Positions 1 to 8,313 of a stretch of 47,124 nucleotides of DNA are shown piece after piece. Location: the NCBI GenBank assembly GCA_003219195.1, contig QHPX01000137.1:1-47124 (forward strand), read 5' to 3'. Source of the DNA: Verrucomicrobiota bacterium (GTDB lineage: Bacteria; Verrucomicrobiota; Verrucomicrobiia; Chthoniobacterales; UBA10450). The notes beneath the pieces were generated by a model. It was not told where the DNA came from. It saw only the letters and a program-made list of their open reading frames with translations, and ran no database searches. A program made the position numbers and the translations under genes. Within the stretch, counting starts at the first letter, position 1; each line of letters opens with the position of its first letter.

Positions 1-679
1 GTGAAATTTCAGGGTCGTTGCGCAGCGCGGCGATTTTTGGATGTTCGGTCAAATTACGAGCGCCGGGATATGAAAGAAAGCGCTCCGCCGTTTTCGGACT
101 TGAGACCACCTGGCCAACTTTCCCAAGAACCTCGTAAGTTTTTGCCGGAATAATGTCAGTTTTTTTGACGGCGTCGCCGATGACGCCCATCTCGAGCGAA
201 TTTCTCAGACGCCCGAGCGAAGTTATCAACTGTGGAAGTTCCTCACTCGATTCATTCAATGGACGAGGCCGGACATCGACAACGTGGAGCGCGCGCGGCT
301 GCGGCAAAGTCGTCACATCACCTCTCTGCCGGCGCACTCGTGGATCAGCCACCGCTCCGACTGATCTCACGCCGACAACCAGCAGCCAGATGAGAAACGC
401 GCCGAAAAAGAAGATCATCAACGCCAGGACCGCGCCCGCCAAGATCGACAACAACGCGTCGGGCATTTTGAAAAACGGGCGAACGATTGGCAGCGCAAAT
501 TTACCGCCGAAAAACGCGGCGAAATAAGCAGCGATCAGCGCAGCAAGCCGCGCCAATTGCCGGGCAACGCCAAGTCGCCAGCCGCGCAGGACCTCAAGCA
601 GGATCAAGAGGAGAGCGAATGAGACGAACACCAATTGCCAGAGAGGCGAACCGGCGGCTTGTTGAATTTGCGGATTCAA
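1..679 (-). CDS. CvpA family membrane protein, cut by the left edge
   Basis: Partial protein; about 226 residues are visible and the gene runs off the window. Hydrophobic segments lie at about residues 15-31, 42-58 and 75-101, followed by a soluble basic tail, which is the layout of the colicin V production (CvpA) family of inner-membrane proteins. The start I prefer is TTG at 679, giving [10 protein letters not shown]; this TTG overlaps the TGA stop of aroC (TTGA), suggesting translational coupling. The region has no long ATG-initiated frame, so a conventional scan would miss it. One copy of the dispersed AAGATCGACA motif lies inside, read in frame as Ser-Ile-Leu. The function of CvpA proteins is poorly defined, with links to envelope homeostasis and, in some species, biofilm. 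The family call is moderately sure and the start less so. Confidence 0.68.
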   Translation of the reverse strand, partial: MNPQIQQAAGSPLWQLVFVSFALLLILLEVLRGWRLGVARQLARLAALIAAYFAAFFGGKFALPIVRPFFKMPDALLSILAGAVLALMIFFFGAFLIWLLVVGVRSVGAVADPRVRRQRGDVTTLPQPRALHVVDVRPRPLNESSEELPQLITSLGRLRNSLEMGVIGDAVKKTDIIPAKTYEVLGKVGQVVSSPKTAERFLSYPGARNLTEHPKIAALRNDPEIS

Positions 680-1764
680 GCGTTCCGATTAATTGCGCGC
701 TGACGTAATGCGTGATCGCACAGCACCAAAGCAGCCATCGCTTCCACCATGGGGACCGCGCGCGGCAGCACGCATGGATCATGACGACCGCGCGCCGCCA
801 GTTCAGTTTCATCGTGCGATTGCGTTACAGTTTTTTGTTCCCGCGCAATCGTCGCCGTCGGTTTGAACGCGACCCGAAAATAAATCTCTTCGCCGTTGCT
901 GATGCCGCCCTGGATGCCGCCGGAATAATTTGTCGATGTCCGAACTCTGCCGCGGCGCATTTCAAAGGCATCGTTATGTTCCGAGCCGCGCATTCGCGTT
1001 GCGGAAAAGCCAGAGCCGATTTCAAAACCTTTCGTCGCCGGCAAACTCAACATCGCTTTCGCCAGGTCGGCTTCGAGTTTGTCGAAAACTGGCTCGCCTA
1101 ATCCGGCCGGCGCATTTCTGGCGACACACTCAATCACGCCGCCTAACGAATCGCCTGCCTCGCGTGTTTTCTCGATCAGAGAAATCATTCTCTTCGCCGC
1201 CACCGCATCCGGACACCGAACGATGTTCGCATCGATATCTCTCACTTTTACTTTCGACTTGTCGACCGTGGCCATGACTTCGGCGATTTGCGCGACGTAA
1301 GCGACGATGTCGATCTTCGCATAAAGCGCGCCCAAAACTTTTCGCGCAACCGCGCCCGCGGCGACACGCCCAATCGTTTCGCGCGCCGAGGCACGTCCGC
1401 CGCCCTGCCAGTTTCGAATTCCATACTTCGCTTCGTAAGTGAAGTCGGCGTGGGACGGACGAAACTTTTTTGCAAGATCGACATAATCCTCCGGCCGCGC
1501 GTCTTTGTTTCGAACGAGGATGGCGATCGGAGTGCCAAGCGTTTTGCCCTCGAACACACCGGAAAGAATTTCACAGCGATCTTCTTCTTTGCGCCGCGTC
1601 GTAATTTTGCTTTGACCGGGGCGCCGCCGGTCGAGCTCGCGCTGAATGTCCGCTTCGGAGATGTCGATCTTAGGCGGGCAACCATCGATCACCACGCCGA
1701 TGCCGCCGCCATGTGATTCGCCGAAAGTCGTGATGCGAAAAAGTTGGCCGAATGTGCTGCCCAC
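676..1764 (-). CDS. aroC: Chorismate synthase
   Basis: Cytoplasmic, FMN-dependent enzyme of the shikimate pathway that removes phosphate from 5-enolpyruvylshikimate-3-phosphate to give chorismate, the precursor of aromatic amino acids and folate. The 362-residue length is normal. Family motifs are visible: GESHG near residue 15, RPSHAD near 103, GGRASARET near 120 and the C-terminal [14 protein letters not shown]. The start is GTG at 1764, because the sequence beginning GSTFGQLFR matches the family N terminus; no strong Shine-Dalgarno is seen. It is followed by an overlapping cvpA-like gene and preceded, across a repeat element, by the cystathionine enzyme gene. Three copies of AAGATCGACA lie within it (1308, 1474, 1662), read as Lys-Ile-Asp or Val-Asp-Leu depending on orientation. 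Confidence 0.97.
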   Translation of the reverse strand: MGSTFGQLFRITTFGESHGGGIGVVIDGCPPKIDISEADIQRELDRRRPGQSKITTRRKEEDRCEILSGVFEGKTLGTPIAILVRNKDARPEDYVDLAKKFRPSHADFTYEAKYGIRNWQGGGRASARETIGRVAAGAVARKVLGALYAKIDIVAYVAQIAEVMATVDKSKVKVRDIDANIVRCPDAVAAKRMISLIEKTREAGDSLGGVIECVARNAPAGLGEPVFDKLEADLAKAMLSLPATKGFEIGSGFSATRMRGSEHNDAFEMRRGRVRTSTNYSGGIQGGISNGEEIYFRVAFKPTATIAREQKTVTQSHDETELAARGRHDPCVLPRAVPMVEAMAALVLCDHALRQRAINRNA

Positions 1765-1814
1765 GGCGGGAAATGTTAGGTAGATGCCGCGTAATCACAA
1801 CGCGCAATCTGGTT

Positions 1815-1925
1815 GGGTAGGGCGCGCGTCCCCGCGCGCCGATCCGGACGTCTCGTCCGAAGCAACGAACCAAATTGCGTCCGGCGAGACACCGGACGCC
1901 GCGTGCGAGACGCATGCGCTACCCC
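1815..1925. repeat. Palindromic intergenic element (GTAGGG/CTACCC type)
   Basis: Between the cystathionine enzyme gene and aroC. It opens with GGGTAGGGCGCGC and closes with GCGCTACCCC, so the ends are roughly inverted. Inside are two perfect hairpins: GGCGCGCG with CGCGCGCC (1821-1828 and 1833-1840) and CGTCCGG with CCGGACG (1878-1884 and 1892-1898). No run of T follows, so it is not a classical intrinsic terminator. Its ends resemble other elements in the window. Confidence 0.7.
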
Positions 1926-1928
1926 GGA

Positions 1929-3089
1929 TCAAATCGCTTCGAGCGCGGTTTGCAGATCGTCGATCAAATCGCGCACGTCCTCGACACCGACCGAAAGCCT
2001 GACAAGGGAGTCGGTGATGCCAAGCGCTTCGCGTTGTTCTTTCGGCACGGACGCGTGAGTCATGAGCGCCGGATGATTGATCAGGCTTTCGACACCGCCC
2101 AAACTTTCCGCGAGCGAAAACAGATGGGTATTTTCGAGAAAACGCCGCGTACCGGCGAGATCGGTTTTCAGAATCATCGTGACTATTCCGCCGAAACTGC
2201 GCATCTGCACGCGCGCGAGATCATGTTGCGGGTGCGACTTGAGTCCGGGATAACTGACTGACTTCACCTGCAGCTGCTCTTCCAGCCAGCGCGCGATCTC
2301 GAGCGCATTCGCGCAATGACGCTCCATGCGCAACGCCAGTGTTTTCAAACTGCGCAGCACCAGAAAACTGTCGAACGCCCCCGCGATCGCGCCGACGGCA
2401 TTTTGCAGAAAGGCAATTTGATCGCCGAACTCTTTGTTGTCGCCGACGACGATGACGCCGCCGACCATGTCGGAATGGCCGTTGAGATATTTCGTGGCCG
2501 AATGAATCACCAGGTCGAACCCGAACTCGATCGGCCGCTGAATCCAGGGACTCGCGAAGGTGTTGTCCGAAACGGAAATAACATTTTTCTCGCGCGCGGT
2601 TTTTGCGATCGCTTCGAGATCGATCAGTTTGAGCAGTGGATTGCTCGGCGTCTCAATCCAGACCATGCGCGTGTTTGGCTTGATCGCGTCCTCGAATCGG
2701 TTTGCGTCCGTCAGATCGACAAAGGTGAAATCGAGATTAGCGGAACGGCGACGCACCTTTTCGAAAAGGCGGAACGTTCCGCCGTAAAGATCGTCGCTCA
2801 CGACAATGTGTGAACCGCTGTCGATTGCGTCGAGGGCGGTGGACATCGCGGCGAGGCCGGATGCAAACGCGAAACCGCGTGTTCCGCTTTCCAAATCGGC
2901 GATGCATTTTTCGTAGGCGAGGCGTGTCGGATTAATCGAGCGCGCGTAATCGAAGCCTTTGTGTTTGCCGGGACTCTGCTGCACGTAGGTCGATGTTGCG
3001 TAAATCGGCGTCATGATCGCGCCGGTGGTTGGGTCAGGTTCCTGGCCGGCGTGAATGGCGCGGGTGGCAAATTCGTGCTGCTTCTTCAT
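1929..3089 (-). CDS. Cystathionine gamma-synthase / gamma-lyase family PLP enzyme
   Basis: Cys/Met-metabolism PLP-dependent enzyme of 386 residues, a normal length. The PLP-binding lysine is K200 in HSATKYLNGH; SGLAAMST near residue 77 and the IETPSNP segment near 145 are also family hallmarks. The family includes cystathionine gamma-synthase (MetB), gamma-lyase and methionine gamma-lyase, and the sequence alone does not separate them. The gene lies just downstream of a cystathionine beta-synthase on the same strand, which favours reverse transsulfuration (homocysteine to cysteine) and therefore a gamma-lyase role; this is an inference from context. The ATG at 3089 is unusual: the dispersed motif abuts it, reading AAGATCGAC-ATG, and no clear Shine-Dalgarno is seen upstream. 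Confidence 0.9.
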   Translation of the reverse strand: MKKQHEFATRAIHAGQEPDPTTGAIMTPIYATSTYVQQSPGKHKGFDYARSINPTRLAYEKCIADLESGTRGFAFASGLAAMSTALDAIDSGSHIVVSDDLYGGTFRLFEKVRRRSANLDFTFVDLTDANRFEDAIKPNTRMVWIETPSNPLLKLIDLEAIAKTAREKNVISVSDNTFASPWIQRPIEFGFDLVIHSATKYLNGHSDMVGGVIVVGDNKEFGDQIAFLQNAVGAIAGAFDSFLVLRSLKTLALRMERHCANALEIARWLEEQLQVKSVSYPGLKSHPQHDLARVQMRSFGGIVTMILKTDLAGTRRFLENTHLFSLAESLGGVESLINHPALMTHASVPKEQREALGITDSLVRLSVGVEDVRDLIDDLQTALEAI

Positions 3090-3121
3090 GTCGATCTTAC
3101 GTTATACAGATTTGACGGATT

Positions 3122-3176
3122 AGGTAGGGGCGGTTCACTGAGCCCCCCGCGGGCGATCGAGGTCAATCGCCCCCGC
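3122..3176. repeat. Palindromic intergenic element
   Basis: Lies between cystathionine beta-synthase and the gamma-family enzyme. It begins GTAGGGGCGG and ends CGCCCCCGCC. It contains a perfect 7-bp stem, GGGCGAT with ATCGCCC, around 3150-3171. Copies of AAGATCGACA flank it on both sides (3089 and 3181). Confidence 0.6.
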
Positions 3177-3188
3177 CACATGTCGATC

Positions 3189-4631
3189 TTACGAAAATTC
3201 GCGGCTCGGGGGCACGGACGATTTGGGCATGTGCAGCCGCAAATAGGAAAGCAAATCGGTGCGCGTGATCAGGCCGAGAAACTTATCCCCATCCATGACA
3301 ATGGCGACGCGGCCCCGATCGAACACCGCCAGTAGATCGTTGATCTTCGCTTTTGGCGAAAGAGTCTCAAGCCGATCGGTCATCGCATTTTTCACCGGAT
3401 CGTTAAAATGCGTTGGGTCGCGATGCACTTTCACCAAAAGATCGGATTCGTCGAGGATGCCAATGGCACGTCCTTTTTCATCAACGACTGGCACTTGCGA
3501 AACATCCGCCTGCCGCATGCGATTAAACGCAGTCAGGAGACTGTCGCTTGGGCCGACCGAAATAACTTCGCCCGCTTCCACGCGGTGGCTGATTAAATCA
3601 CTGAGGTCCCCGTGCGGCGGGCGATGAATGAATCCCTGCTCCGCCATCCAAAAATCGTTGAACATCTTGGAAAGATATTTATTCCCCGTATCCGCGACAA
3701 AGGTGACGACCCGTTTAGGTGCAGTTTGCTTTCGGCAATAACGGAGCGCACCCGTCACCAGGGTACCGGTGGATGAGCCGCCTAAAATTCCTTCGTGCCG
3801 CAAAAGCTCGCGCGCGGTCGCGAAGCTTTCTTCGTCATCGATCTCGAAGGTGTCGGTCACGTACGACATGTCGGCGATCTCGGGAACGAAATCTTCGCCG
3901 ATGCCTTCGACCGCCCAGCTTCCCGATTCTACCAGCTTGCCAGTCTTGACGTATTCATAGAGAACGGAGCCAGTGGGATCGGCCAGAACCATTTCGATGC
4001 CGCGCCGCGGCTTGACTCGATTAAAGAATCGGCCAAGTCCAGTGAGCGTTCCACCCGATCCGACGCCGACGACAATCGCATCGACATCATGCCGCATTTG
4101 TTCCCAAATTTCCGGACCGGTGCTGCGCTCGTGCGCCAGCGGATTCGCCGGATTGCCAAACTGGTTCACATAAAATCCGCCCGGAATCTCTTCCGCGAGC
4201 CGCGCGGCAACATCCTGATAATATTCCGGATGGCCACGGGTAACGTCCGAGCGAACGATGCGCACTTCCGCGCCGAGTGCGCGCACGTGCGAAATTTTTT
4301 CCTGGGACATTTTGTCGGGAATGACGAGCAGCACGCGATAACCTTTCGCACCGGCGACGAGGGCCAGACCGAGACCGGTGTTGCCGGCGGTTGCCTCGAT
4401 CACCGTGCCCCCCGGTTGCAATTTTCCCTCAGCCTCGGCCGCTTCGATCATGGCAAGCGCGACGCGATCTTTAATCGAGCCGGTGGGATTTTGGTTCTCG
4501 AGTTTTACGAAAAGCTGGCATGGCCCGGTGTCGATCCTCGTGATTTCGACGAGCGGGGTATCACCGATGAGCGAAAGGATCGCTGGCGGACGATCGGCTG
4601 ACTTTTGCGTCGGGAGCAATGTTGTGATCAT
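3189..4631 (-). CDS. cbs: Cystathionine beta-synthase with C-terminal CBS domain pair
   Basis: PLP enzyme joining serine (or O-acetylserine) and homocysteine into cystathionine; closely related enzymes are cysteine synthases. The fold-type II core spans about residues 20-320, with PLP lysine K54 in PTGSIKDR, the substrate loop TAGNTG and a GSGGT phosphate loop. Two CBS domains follow at about 345-400 and 415-470, normally a nucleotide- or S-adenosylmethionine-sensing regulatory module. The combined architecture and 480-residue length fit cystathionine beta-synthase better than a plain cysteine synthase. The ATG at 4631 lies 10 bases after the stop of the thioredoxin-like gene, so the two are probably co-transcribed. 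The TAA stop is embedded in a dispersed motif copy (TAAGATCGACA). Confidence 0.92.
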   Translation of the reverse strand: MITTLLPTQKSADRPPAILSLIGDTPLVEITRIDTGPCQLFVKLENQNPTGSIKDRVALAMIEAAEAEGKLQPGGTVIEATAGNTGLGLALVAGAKGYRVLLVIPDKMSQEKISHVRALGAEVRIVRSDVTRGHPEYYQDVAARLAEEIPGGFYVNQFGNPANPLAHERSTGPEIWEQMRHDVDAIVVGVGSGGTLTGLGRFFNRVKPRRGIEMVLADPTGSVLYEYVKTGKLVESGSWAVEGIGEDFVPEIADMSYVTDTFEIDDEESFATARELLRHEGILGGSSTGTLVTGALRYCRKQTAPKRVVTFVADTGNKYLSKMFNDFWMAEQGFIHRPPHGDLSDLISHRVEAGEVISVGPSDSLLTAFNRMRQADVSQVPVVDEKGRAIGILDESDLLVKVHRDPTHFNDPVKNAMTDRLETLSPKAKINDLLAVFDRGRVAIVMDGDKFLGLITRTDLLSYLRLHMPKSSVPPSREFS

Positions 4632-4641
4632 GATCTACGGA

Positions 4642-5145
4642 TCACTCGGTGGACGGCTCACCTTTATGGGACCACTGGGATCCGCTGTCCTCGAGAAATT
4701 GCTGCAAGACCGGAAAACGCATTTCGCCGTAGTTCAAGGCATAGCGCAAATCGCCCCCGCTATAAACCCACGTGGTCGGAATCCACGAGAGCGGCAGACC
4801 GCCGAACTGCTTAATGTGATTGCTTCCGCGCGGTCCGGGATCGGCAAGGATTGTCACGTTCAGTTGATCGGCAACCTCAAATTTTTTGAGCATGGCGCGA
4901 CCGTCCTCGCCGCCGTTCCAAACCGAAACGAAATAAAATTTGACCCGCGGGTTGTCCTTAATCGTTTTCAGCCAGCCGCCGCTTTTTAATTCGGCCTGGC
5001 AATTTAAACACCACGGCGCCCACAGATGCACGACGCTGAGTTCTTGCGATTTAACCGCCTCGAGAATTTTTTGCTCGGCCGGCGATTCCGCGCGCAGCGT
5101 TGCGGCAACCGACAGCGCTACGATGGACAAGCGTAAGATCGACAT
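4642..5145 (-). CDS. Secreted thioredoxin-like (TlpA-type) protein
   Basis: About 167 residues with an N-terminal signal peptide (MSILRLSIVALSVAATLRAE), then a thioredoxin fold carrying the redox motif WCLNC in the context HLWAPWCLNC. Such proteins act outside the cytoplasm, reducing or exchanging disulfides, for example during cytochrome c maturation. The partner is unknown. I chose ATG at 5145 because the signal peptide begins there; a TTG start 36 bases upstream would add a non-signal extension. The first codons are ATG-TCG-ATC-TTA, so the start is fused to a reverse copy of AAGATCGACA. The next gene, cbs, starts only 10 bases downstream. The proximity may hint at a sulfur or redox link, but that is speculative. 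Confidence 0.82.
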   Translation of the reverse strand: MSILRLSIVALSVAATLRAESPAEQKILEAVKSQELSVVHLWAPWCLNCQAELKSGGWLKTIKDNPRVKFYFVSVWNGGEDGRAMLKKFEVADQLNVTILADPGPRGSNHIKQFGGLPLSWIPTTWVYSGGDLRYALNYGEMRFPVLQQFLEDSGSQWSHKGEPSTE

Positions 5146-5189
5146 GTGAATCAAATATGGAGAGAAAGAGGGTCTGCTCAAGGGATGCC

Positions 5190-5250
5190 GGTAGGGCGAC
5201 GCTCTGCGGAGCCGTCGAAATCAGTCGGCTCGACAGAGTCTCGCCCCACC
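5190..5250. repeat. Palindromic intergenic element upstream of rpsA
   Basis: An imperfect long hairpin: GGTAGGGCGACGCTCTG (5190-5206) pairs with CAGAGTCTCGCCCCACC (5234-5250) with few mismatches, and an inner GAGCCG/CGGCTC stem closes the loop. A closely similar opening, GGTAGGGCGACGCTCTG, recurs at 27120, so this is a repeated element. Confidence 0.75.
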
Positions 5251-5281
5251 GACAAGGGTTTGACCTATTCTCGGAAAACAC

Positions 5282-5362
5282 CTACTGTGGCGCTCCGCTT
5301 GCGCTGCGGTAATCGCAGTTCGCGGCGGAGCAGACCGGCGGTCATAGACCGCCGCCACAGTG
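5282..5362. repeat. Palindromic element in the rpsA leader
   Basis: Outer ends CTACTGTGGCG and CGCCACAGTG are inverted. Inside is a perfect 8-bp stem, CGGCGGTC-ATA-GACCGCCG (5336-5354). It ends 7 bases before the rpsA Shine-Dalgarno (5369-5375), so it would form part of the rpsA mRNA leader if the promoter lies upstream. Whether it regulates rpsA or is merely an inserted repeat is unknown. Confidence 0.65.
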
Positions 5363-5388
5363 TGCCCTAAGGAGGCCTTATTTAATTT

Positions 5389-7077
5389 ATGATTCAGATG
5401 CAGGATGTGATGTCGAAACCGATGCCGGACTTCCGCGAAGGCAGCATCGTCAAGGGACGCATTTTGGAGATTCGACCGCGCGAAGTGCTCGTCGATATTG
5501 GTTACAAGTCCGAAGGCGTAATTCCCATCACGGAATTTGAAGACATCGATTCGCTCGAAGTTGGCGATGAAGTGGAAGTTCTTCTCGAGCGGCTGGAGAA
5601 CGACGAAGGCATGGTTGTCCTTTCGAAGGAGAAGGCAGCTTATCGTCAAAACTGGAACAAGATTGCGAGCGTGTTTCAGGGCGACGGCCTGATCAAAGGC
5701 AAAGTGAAATCAGTCGTCAAAGGCGGACTGATGGTGAACATCGGCGTCGAGGCATTCTTGCCCGCATCGCAGATCGACATCGTGCCGCCGAAAGATTTAC
5801 AGCAGTTCGTCGGCAACACCTACGATTTTAAGATCGTCAAGATCAACGACGACCGGCGCAATGTCGTCCTGAGCCGGCGCGAGTTGATCGAACAGGAACG
5901 CAGCGAAAAGCGGCAGAAATTCCTCGAAGGCGTGAACATTGGCGACAAGGTGCAGGGCACGGTCAAGAATCTCACCGACTTCGGCGCGTTTATCGATCTC
6001 GATGGCATGGATGGCCTGCTCCACATCACCGACATGACCTGGGGCCGGCTCGGGCATCCAAGCGAGTTGGTCAAAGTCGGTCAGCAGCTCGAAGTAGTTG
6101 TGCTCGACATCAACAAGGAGAAAGAGCGCGTCTCGTTAGGCCTGAAGCAAACGCAAAAAAATCCGTGGGACCAGATTGAAGAAAGATTTCCCGCGGGTCA
6201 AAAGGTCAAAGGCAAAATTACAAACCTCGTTCCGTATGGCGCGTTCGTGGAACTCGAGGAAGGCGTGGAAGGTCTCATCCACGTCTCCGAACTTTCGTGG
6301 ACGAAACGGAACATGCGTCCGTCCGACATTTTGACCGTGGGCCAGGAAGTCGAGGCCGTCGTGCTCGGCGTAAATAAGGAGGAACAGAAAATTTCGCTCG
6401 GCCTGCGTCAGCTCGAGCCGAATCCGTGGGACGAGATCGAGAAGAAATTCACCATCGGCAGCCGCGTGAAAGGCAAGATCCGCAACATGACCGCTTACGG
6501 CGCGTTCGTCGAACTCGATGAAGGCATCGACGGAATGATTCACGTCTCCGACTTGAGCTGGACGAAGAAGATCAATCAGCCGAGCGAAGTCCTGAAAAAG
6601 GGCGAAGAAGTCGAAGCCGAAGTTATCGACATCGACAAGACGAACCAGCGCATCAGCCTCGGCATTAAACAACTGAGCGAAGACCCGTGGAAGAACATCG
6701 ACCAGAAATACAAGATCGGCGATCTCGTGAAAGGCAAGGTGACCAAGCTCGCCAGTTTCGGCGCGTTTGTGCAACTCGAGGACGACATCGACGGGCTCGT
6801 CCACATCTCGCAGTTAAGCGAAATCAAGGTGGACAAAGTCGAGCGCCGCATCGGATTGTCGATCAAAGCGGCCAACTATTCCGAGGAAGAACTGCGCAAA
6901 GAATCCGAAGCCTTCGACACACTCAAGCCCGGCGAAGACATGGTTGGGCTCGAAAAAGCCTTCGCCGCCGCCGAGCAGGAAGATTATCGCCCCGGCGAAT
7001 CGAAAAAAACGCCCAAGGAGCCCAAGGAAGCGAAGGAATCCAAGCACGAGTCGAAGAAAGAATCGAAGAAAAAGTGA
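5389..7077 (+). CDS. rpsA: 30S ribosomal protein S1
   Basis: RNA-binding ribosomal protein that helps recruit mRNA to the 30S subunit. 562 residues with six OB-fold S1 repeats at about 16-85, 98-170, 185-255, 270-340, 355-427 and 440-490, followed by a Lys/Glu/Ser-rich tail. Each complete repeat shows the usual GAFV or GAFI core and a VSLGLK-like end. The sixth repeat is short: after HISQLSE it jumps directly to IKVDKVERRIGLS, lacking roughly 22 residues present in repeats 3-5. A strong AAGGAGG lies at 5369-5375, 13 bases before the ATG at 5389; in-frame ATGs at 5398 and 5410 are alternatives. It stands alone on the plus strand behind two palindromic elements. Confidence 0.97.
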   Translation: MIQMQDVMSKPMPDFREGSIVKGRILEIRPREVLVDIGYKSEGVIPITEFEDIDSLEVGDEVEVLLERLENDEGMVVLSKEKAAYRQNWNKIASVFQGDGLIKGKVKSVVKGGLMVNIGVEAFLPASQIDIVPPKDLQQFVGNTYDFKIVKINDDRRNVVLSRRELIEQERSEKRQKFLEGVNIGDKVQGTVKNLTDFGAFIDLDGMDGLLHITDMTWGRLGHPSELVKVGQQLEVVVLDINKEKERVSLGLKQTQKNPWDQIEERFPAGQKVKGKITNLVPYGAFVELEEGVEGLIHVSELSWTKRNMRPSDILTVGQEVEAVVLGVNKEEQKISLGLRQLEPNPWDEIEKKFTIGSRVKGKIRNMTAYGAFVELDEGIDGMIHVSDLSWTKKINQPSEVLKKGEEVEAEVIDIDKTNQRISLGIKQLSEDPWKNIDQKYKIGDLVKGKVTKLASFGAFVQLEDDIDGLVHISQLSEIKVDKVERRIGLSIKAANYSEEELRKESEAFDTLKPGEDMVGLEKAFAAAEQEDYRPGESKKTPKEPKEAKESKHESKKESKKK

Positions 7078-7092
7078 CGGCGACTAGACCGC

Positions 7093-7171
7093 TGTCATGC
7101 TGAGCGAAGTCGAAGGATCTTGCATACTGGCTAGCGAGATCGCTCAAGGCAGGCCACCGCTCGGAATGACA
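7093..7171. repeat. TGTCATGCTGAGCGAAG-type inverted-end intergenic repeat
   Basis: Begins TGTCATGCTGAGCGAAG and ends CGCTCGGAATGACA, so the termini form an imperfect inverted repeat of about 14 bases. It sits between the convergent rpsA and the small secreted-protein gene. Repeats with this TGTCAT...GAGCGAAG wording are familiar from intergenic regions of several bacterial phyla; I recall the form but cannot verify relatives here. Confidence 0.6.
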
Positions 7172-7256
7172 AAAGCGCAGTACGCGAAACGCGCCTCTCC
7201 GTTCCGCCTTCATGGGTGAGGCGAAGCCGAAAAGGCGCGAATGTTAATTGTCGATC

Positions 7257-7583
7257 TTAATCCTCGTCAAGGATCACTCGATCGACGACCATGTTGCCGC
7301 CTTCAGTCATGTAGTGAACGCGGACGGGAGCGCCCACTGTGATTCTTGTTCTCACCGTGGCTTCGTCTAGTTCCCTACCGCTACGTGTGACGTAGACGAC
7401 GCGTTTGCCAAAGCGATATTGCCTTGGTCCGGCACTTTCTTTCAGCACGATCGTGCCACCGGGTCCGAGCTCGGTGATTGTGCCGCTTCCCTCAGTCGTG
7501 GTCGTTGTCGTGGTCTCAGTGACCTGTGCCCACGCAAACGGCGCGGCGACTGCCAACGCCATGCTTAGTATTACCTTCTTCAT
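7257..7583 (-). CDS. Small secreted protein of unknown function
   Basis: 108 residues with a clear signal peptide (MKKVILSMALAVAAPFAWAQ, cut probably after AWA), a run of seven threonines just after it, then a soluble part rich in beta-forming residues with GGTIVLKES, KRVVYVTRSG and VRVHYMTEGG. The C-terminal part looks like a small beta-barrel or OB-like domain, but I cannot assign a family. The start is ATG at 7583. The gene converges on rpsA. Its TAA stop overlaps a copy of the dispersed motif (TAAGATCGACA at 7249-7258), the same arrangement as at the end of cbs. Confidence 0.75.
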   Translation of the reverse strand: MKKVILSMALAVAAPFAWAQVTETTTTTTTEGSGTITELGPGGTIVLKESAGPRQYRFGKRVVYVTRSGRELDEATVRTRITVGAPVRVHYMTEGGNMVVDRVILDED

Positions 7584-7897
7584 TCGTTATTAGACGCGAC
7601 GCCGGCGGAGTGTATTCGGGTTTTTCGAGAAATGGATAACCCGAGGACCGAAAAGGCTTTGCGCGACGTAGTTTCTCGGATCTTTGCAGATAAAGCAATC
7701 CACTAGGAGCAACCCATAAGATCGACAATCAACTCTCCGGCTCAAGACAACTGCTTTCGCTTCGCGGTGCCCAGGAAGCCGGTAGATAAGCACCCGGCGA
7801 GGTGTCCACGCCCAAAGACAGACTTTACAGGATTGCAACGAGTGGCTCGATTGCGCATTCTCCCGATTGCGCTCGCGCCAGAGAAAATCCGGTGATC

Positions 7898-8230
7898 ATG
7901 CCATTTAGTTTTGCCCGATATAAGTTCCAATTGCTGATAACCGCCATGGCGGTCTTGCTGTTGGCAATGGCCGGCTGCGGAAGTCCTTCCCCTGAAATTG
8001 TCGGTAAATGGCAGATGTCGGGCGACCCAAAGGCAACCGTTTGGGAATTCTCTACGGATAGGTCTGTCCTGATCGGGAGTATCCGAGGCAGGTATAGTCT
8101 CGGCGACAATAACCGAGTTAAGATTCAGACCCCGTACGCAACTATGGCTTATCATATGGAATTCTGGGGCGACCACATGATTTTAACAGAGGTCAACGGT
8201 GCCAAGCTTGCGTTTAACAGGATAAAATAA
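7898..8230 (+). CDS. Small lipoprotein, paralog of the gene at 10205
   Basis: 110 residues beginning MPFSFARYKF, with a hydrophobic signal and lipobox ending MAGC, then a short domain with IVGKW near the start, WEFS, RGRYSLGDNN and LAFNRIK at the end. It is predicted to be anchored to a membrane by the lipidated cysteine. The layout (IVGKW...WEF...ILTEVNG) is reminiscent of small lipocalin-like beta barrels, but no family is certain. I chose ATG at 7898 over an upstream GTG/ATG because the paralog starts at exactly the same MPFSF sequence and has the same 110-residue length. The two copies are about 2 kb apart on the same strand with a regulator and a membrane protein between them. Confidence 0.78.
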   Translation: MPFSFARYKFQLLITAMAVLLLAMAGCGSPSPEIVGKWQMSGDPKATVWEFSTDRSVLIGSIRGRYSLGDNNRVKIQTPYATMAYHMEFWGDHMILTEVNGAKLAFNRIK

Positions 8231-8313
8231 AACCGGCGTGATGCCTCGACTTGGGGCCAAGCCCAACGGAAGAGAGGGCAGAGTCCAGAGATCAGAGGTC
8301 AGTCTCCCGCCAG

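Noticed and set aside
3795-4601. 268-codon open frame on the plus strand
   Set aside because: It is the antisense of cystathionine beta-synthase; its protein has no family features.
6136-6804. 222-codon minus-strand frame inside rpsA
   Set aside because: Its regular spacing of similar words only mirrors the S1 repeats on the other strand.
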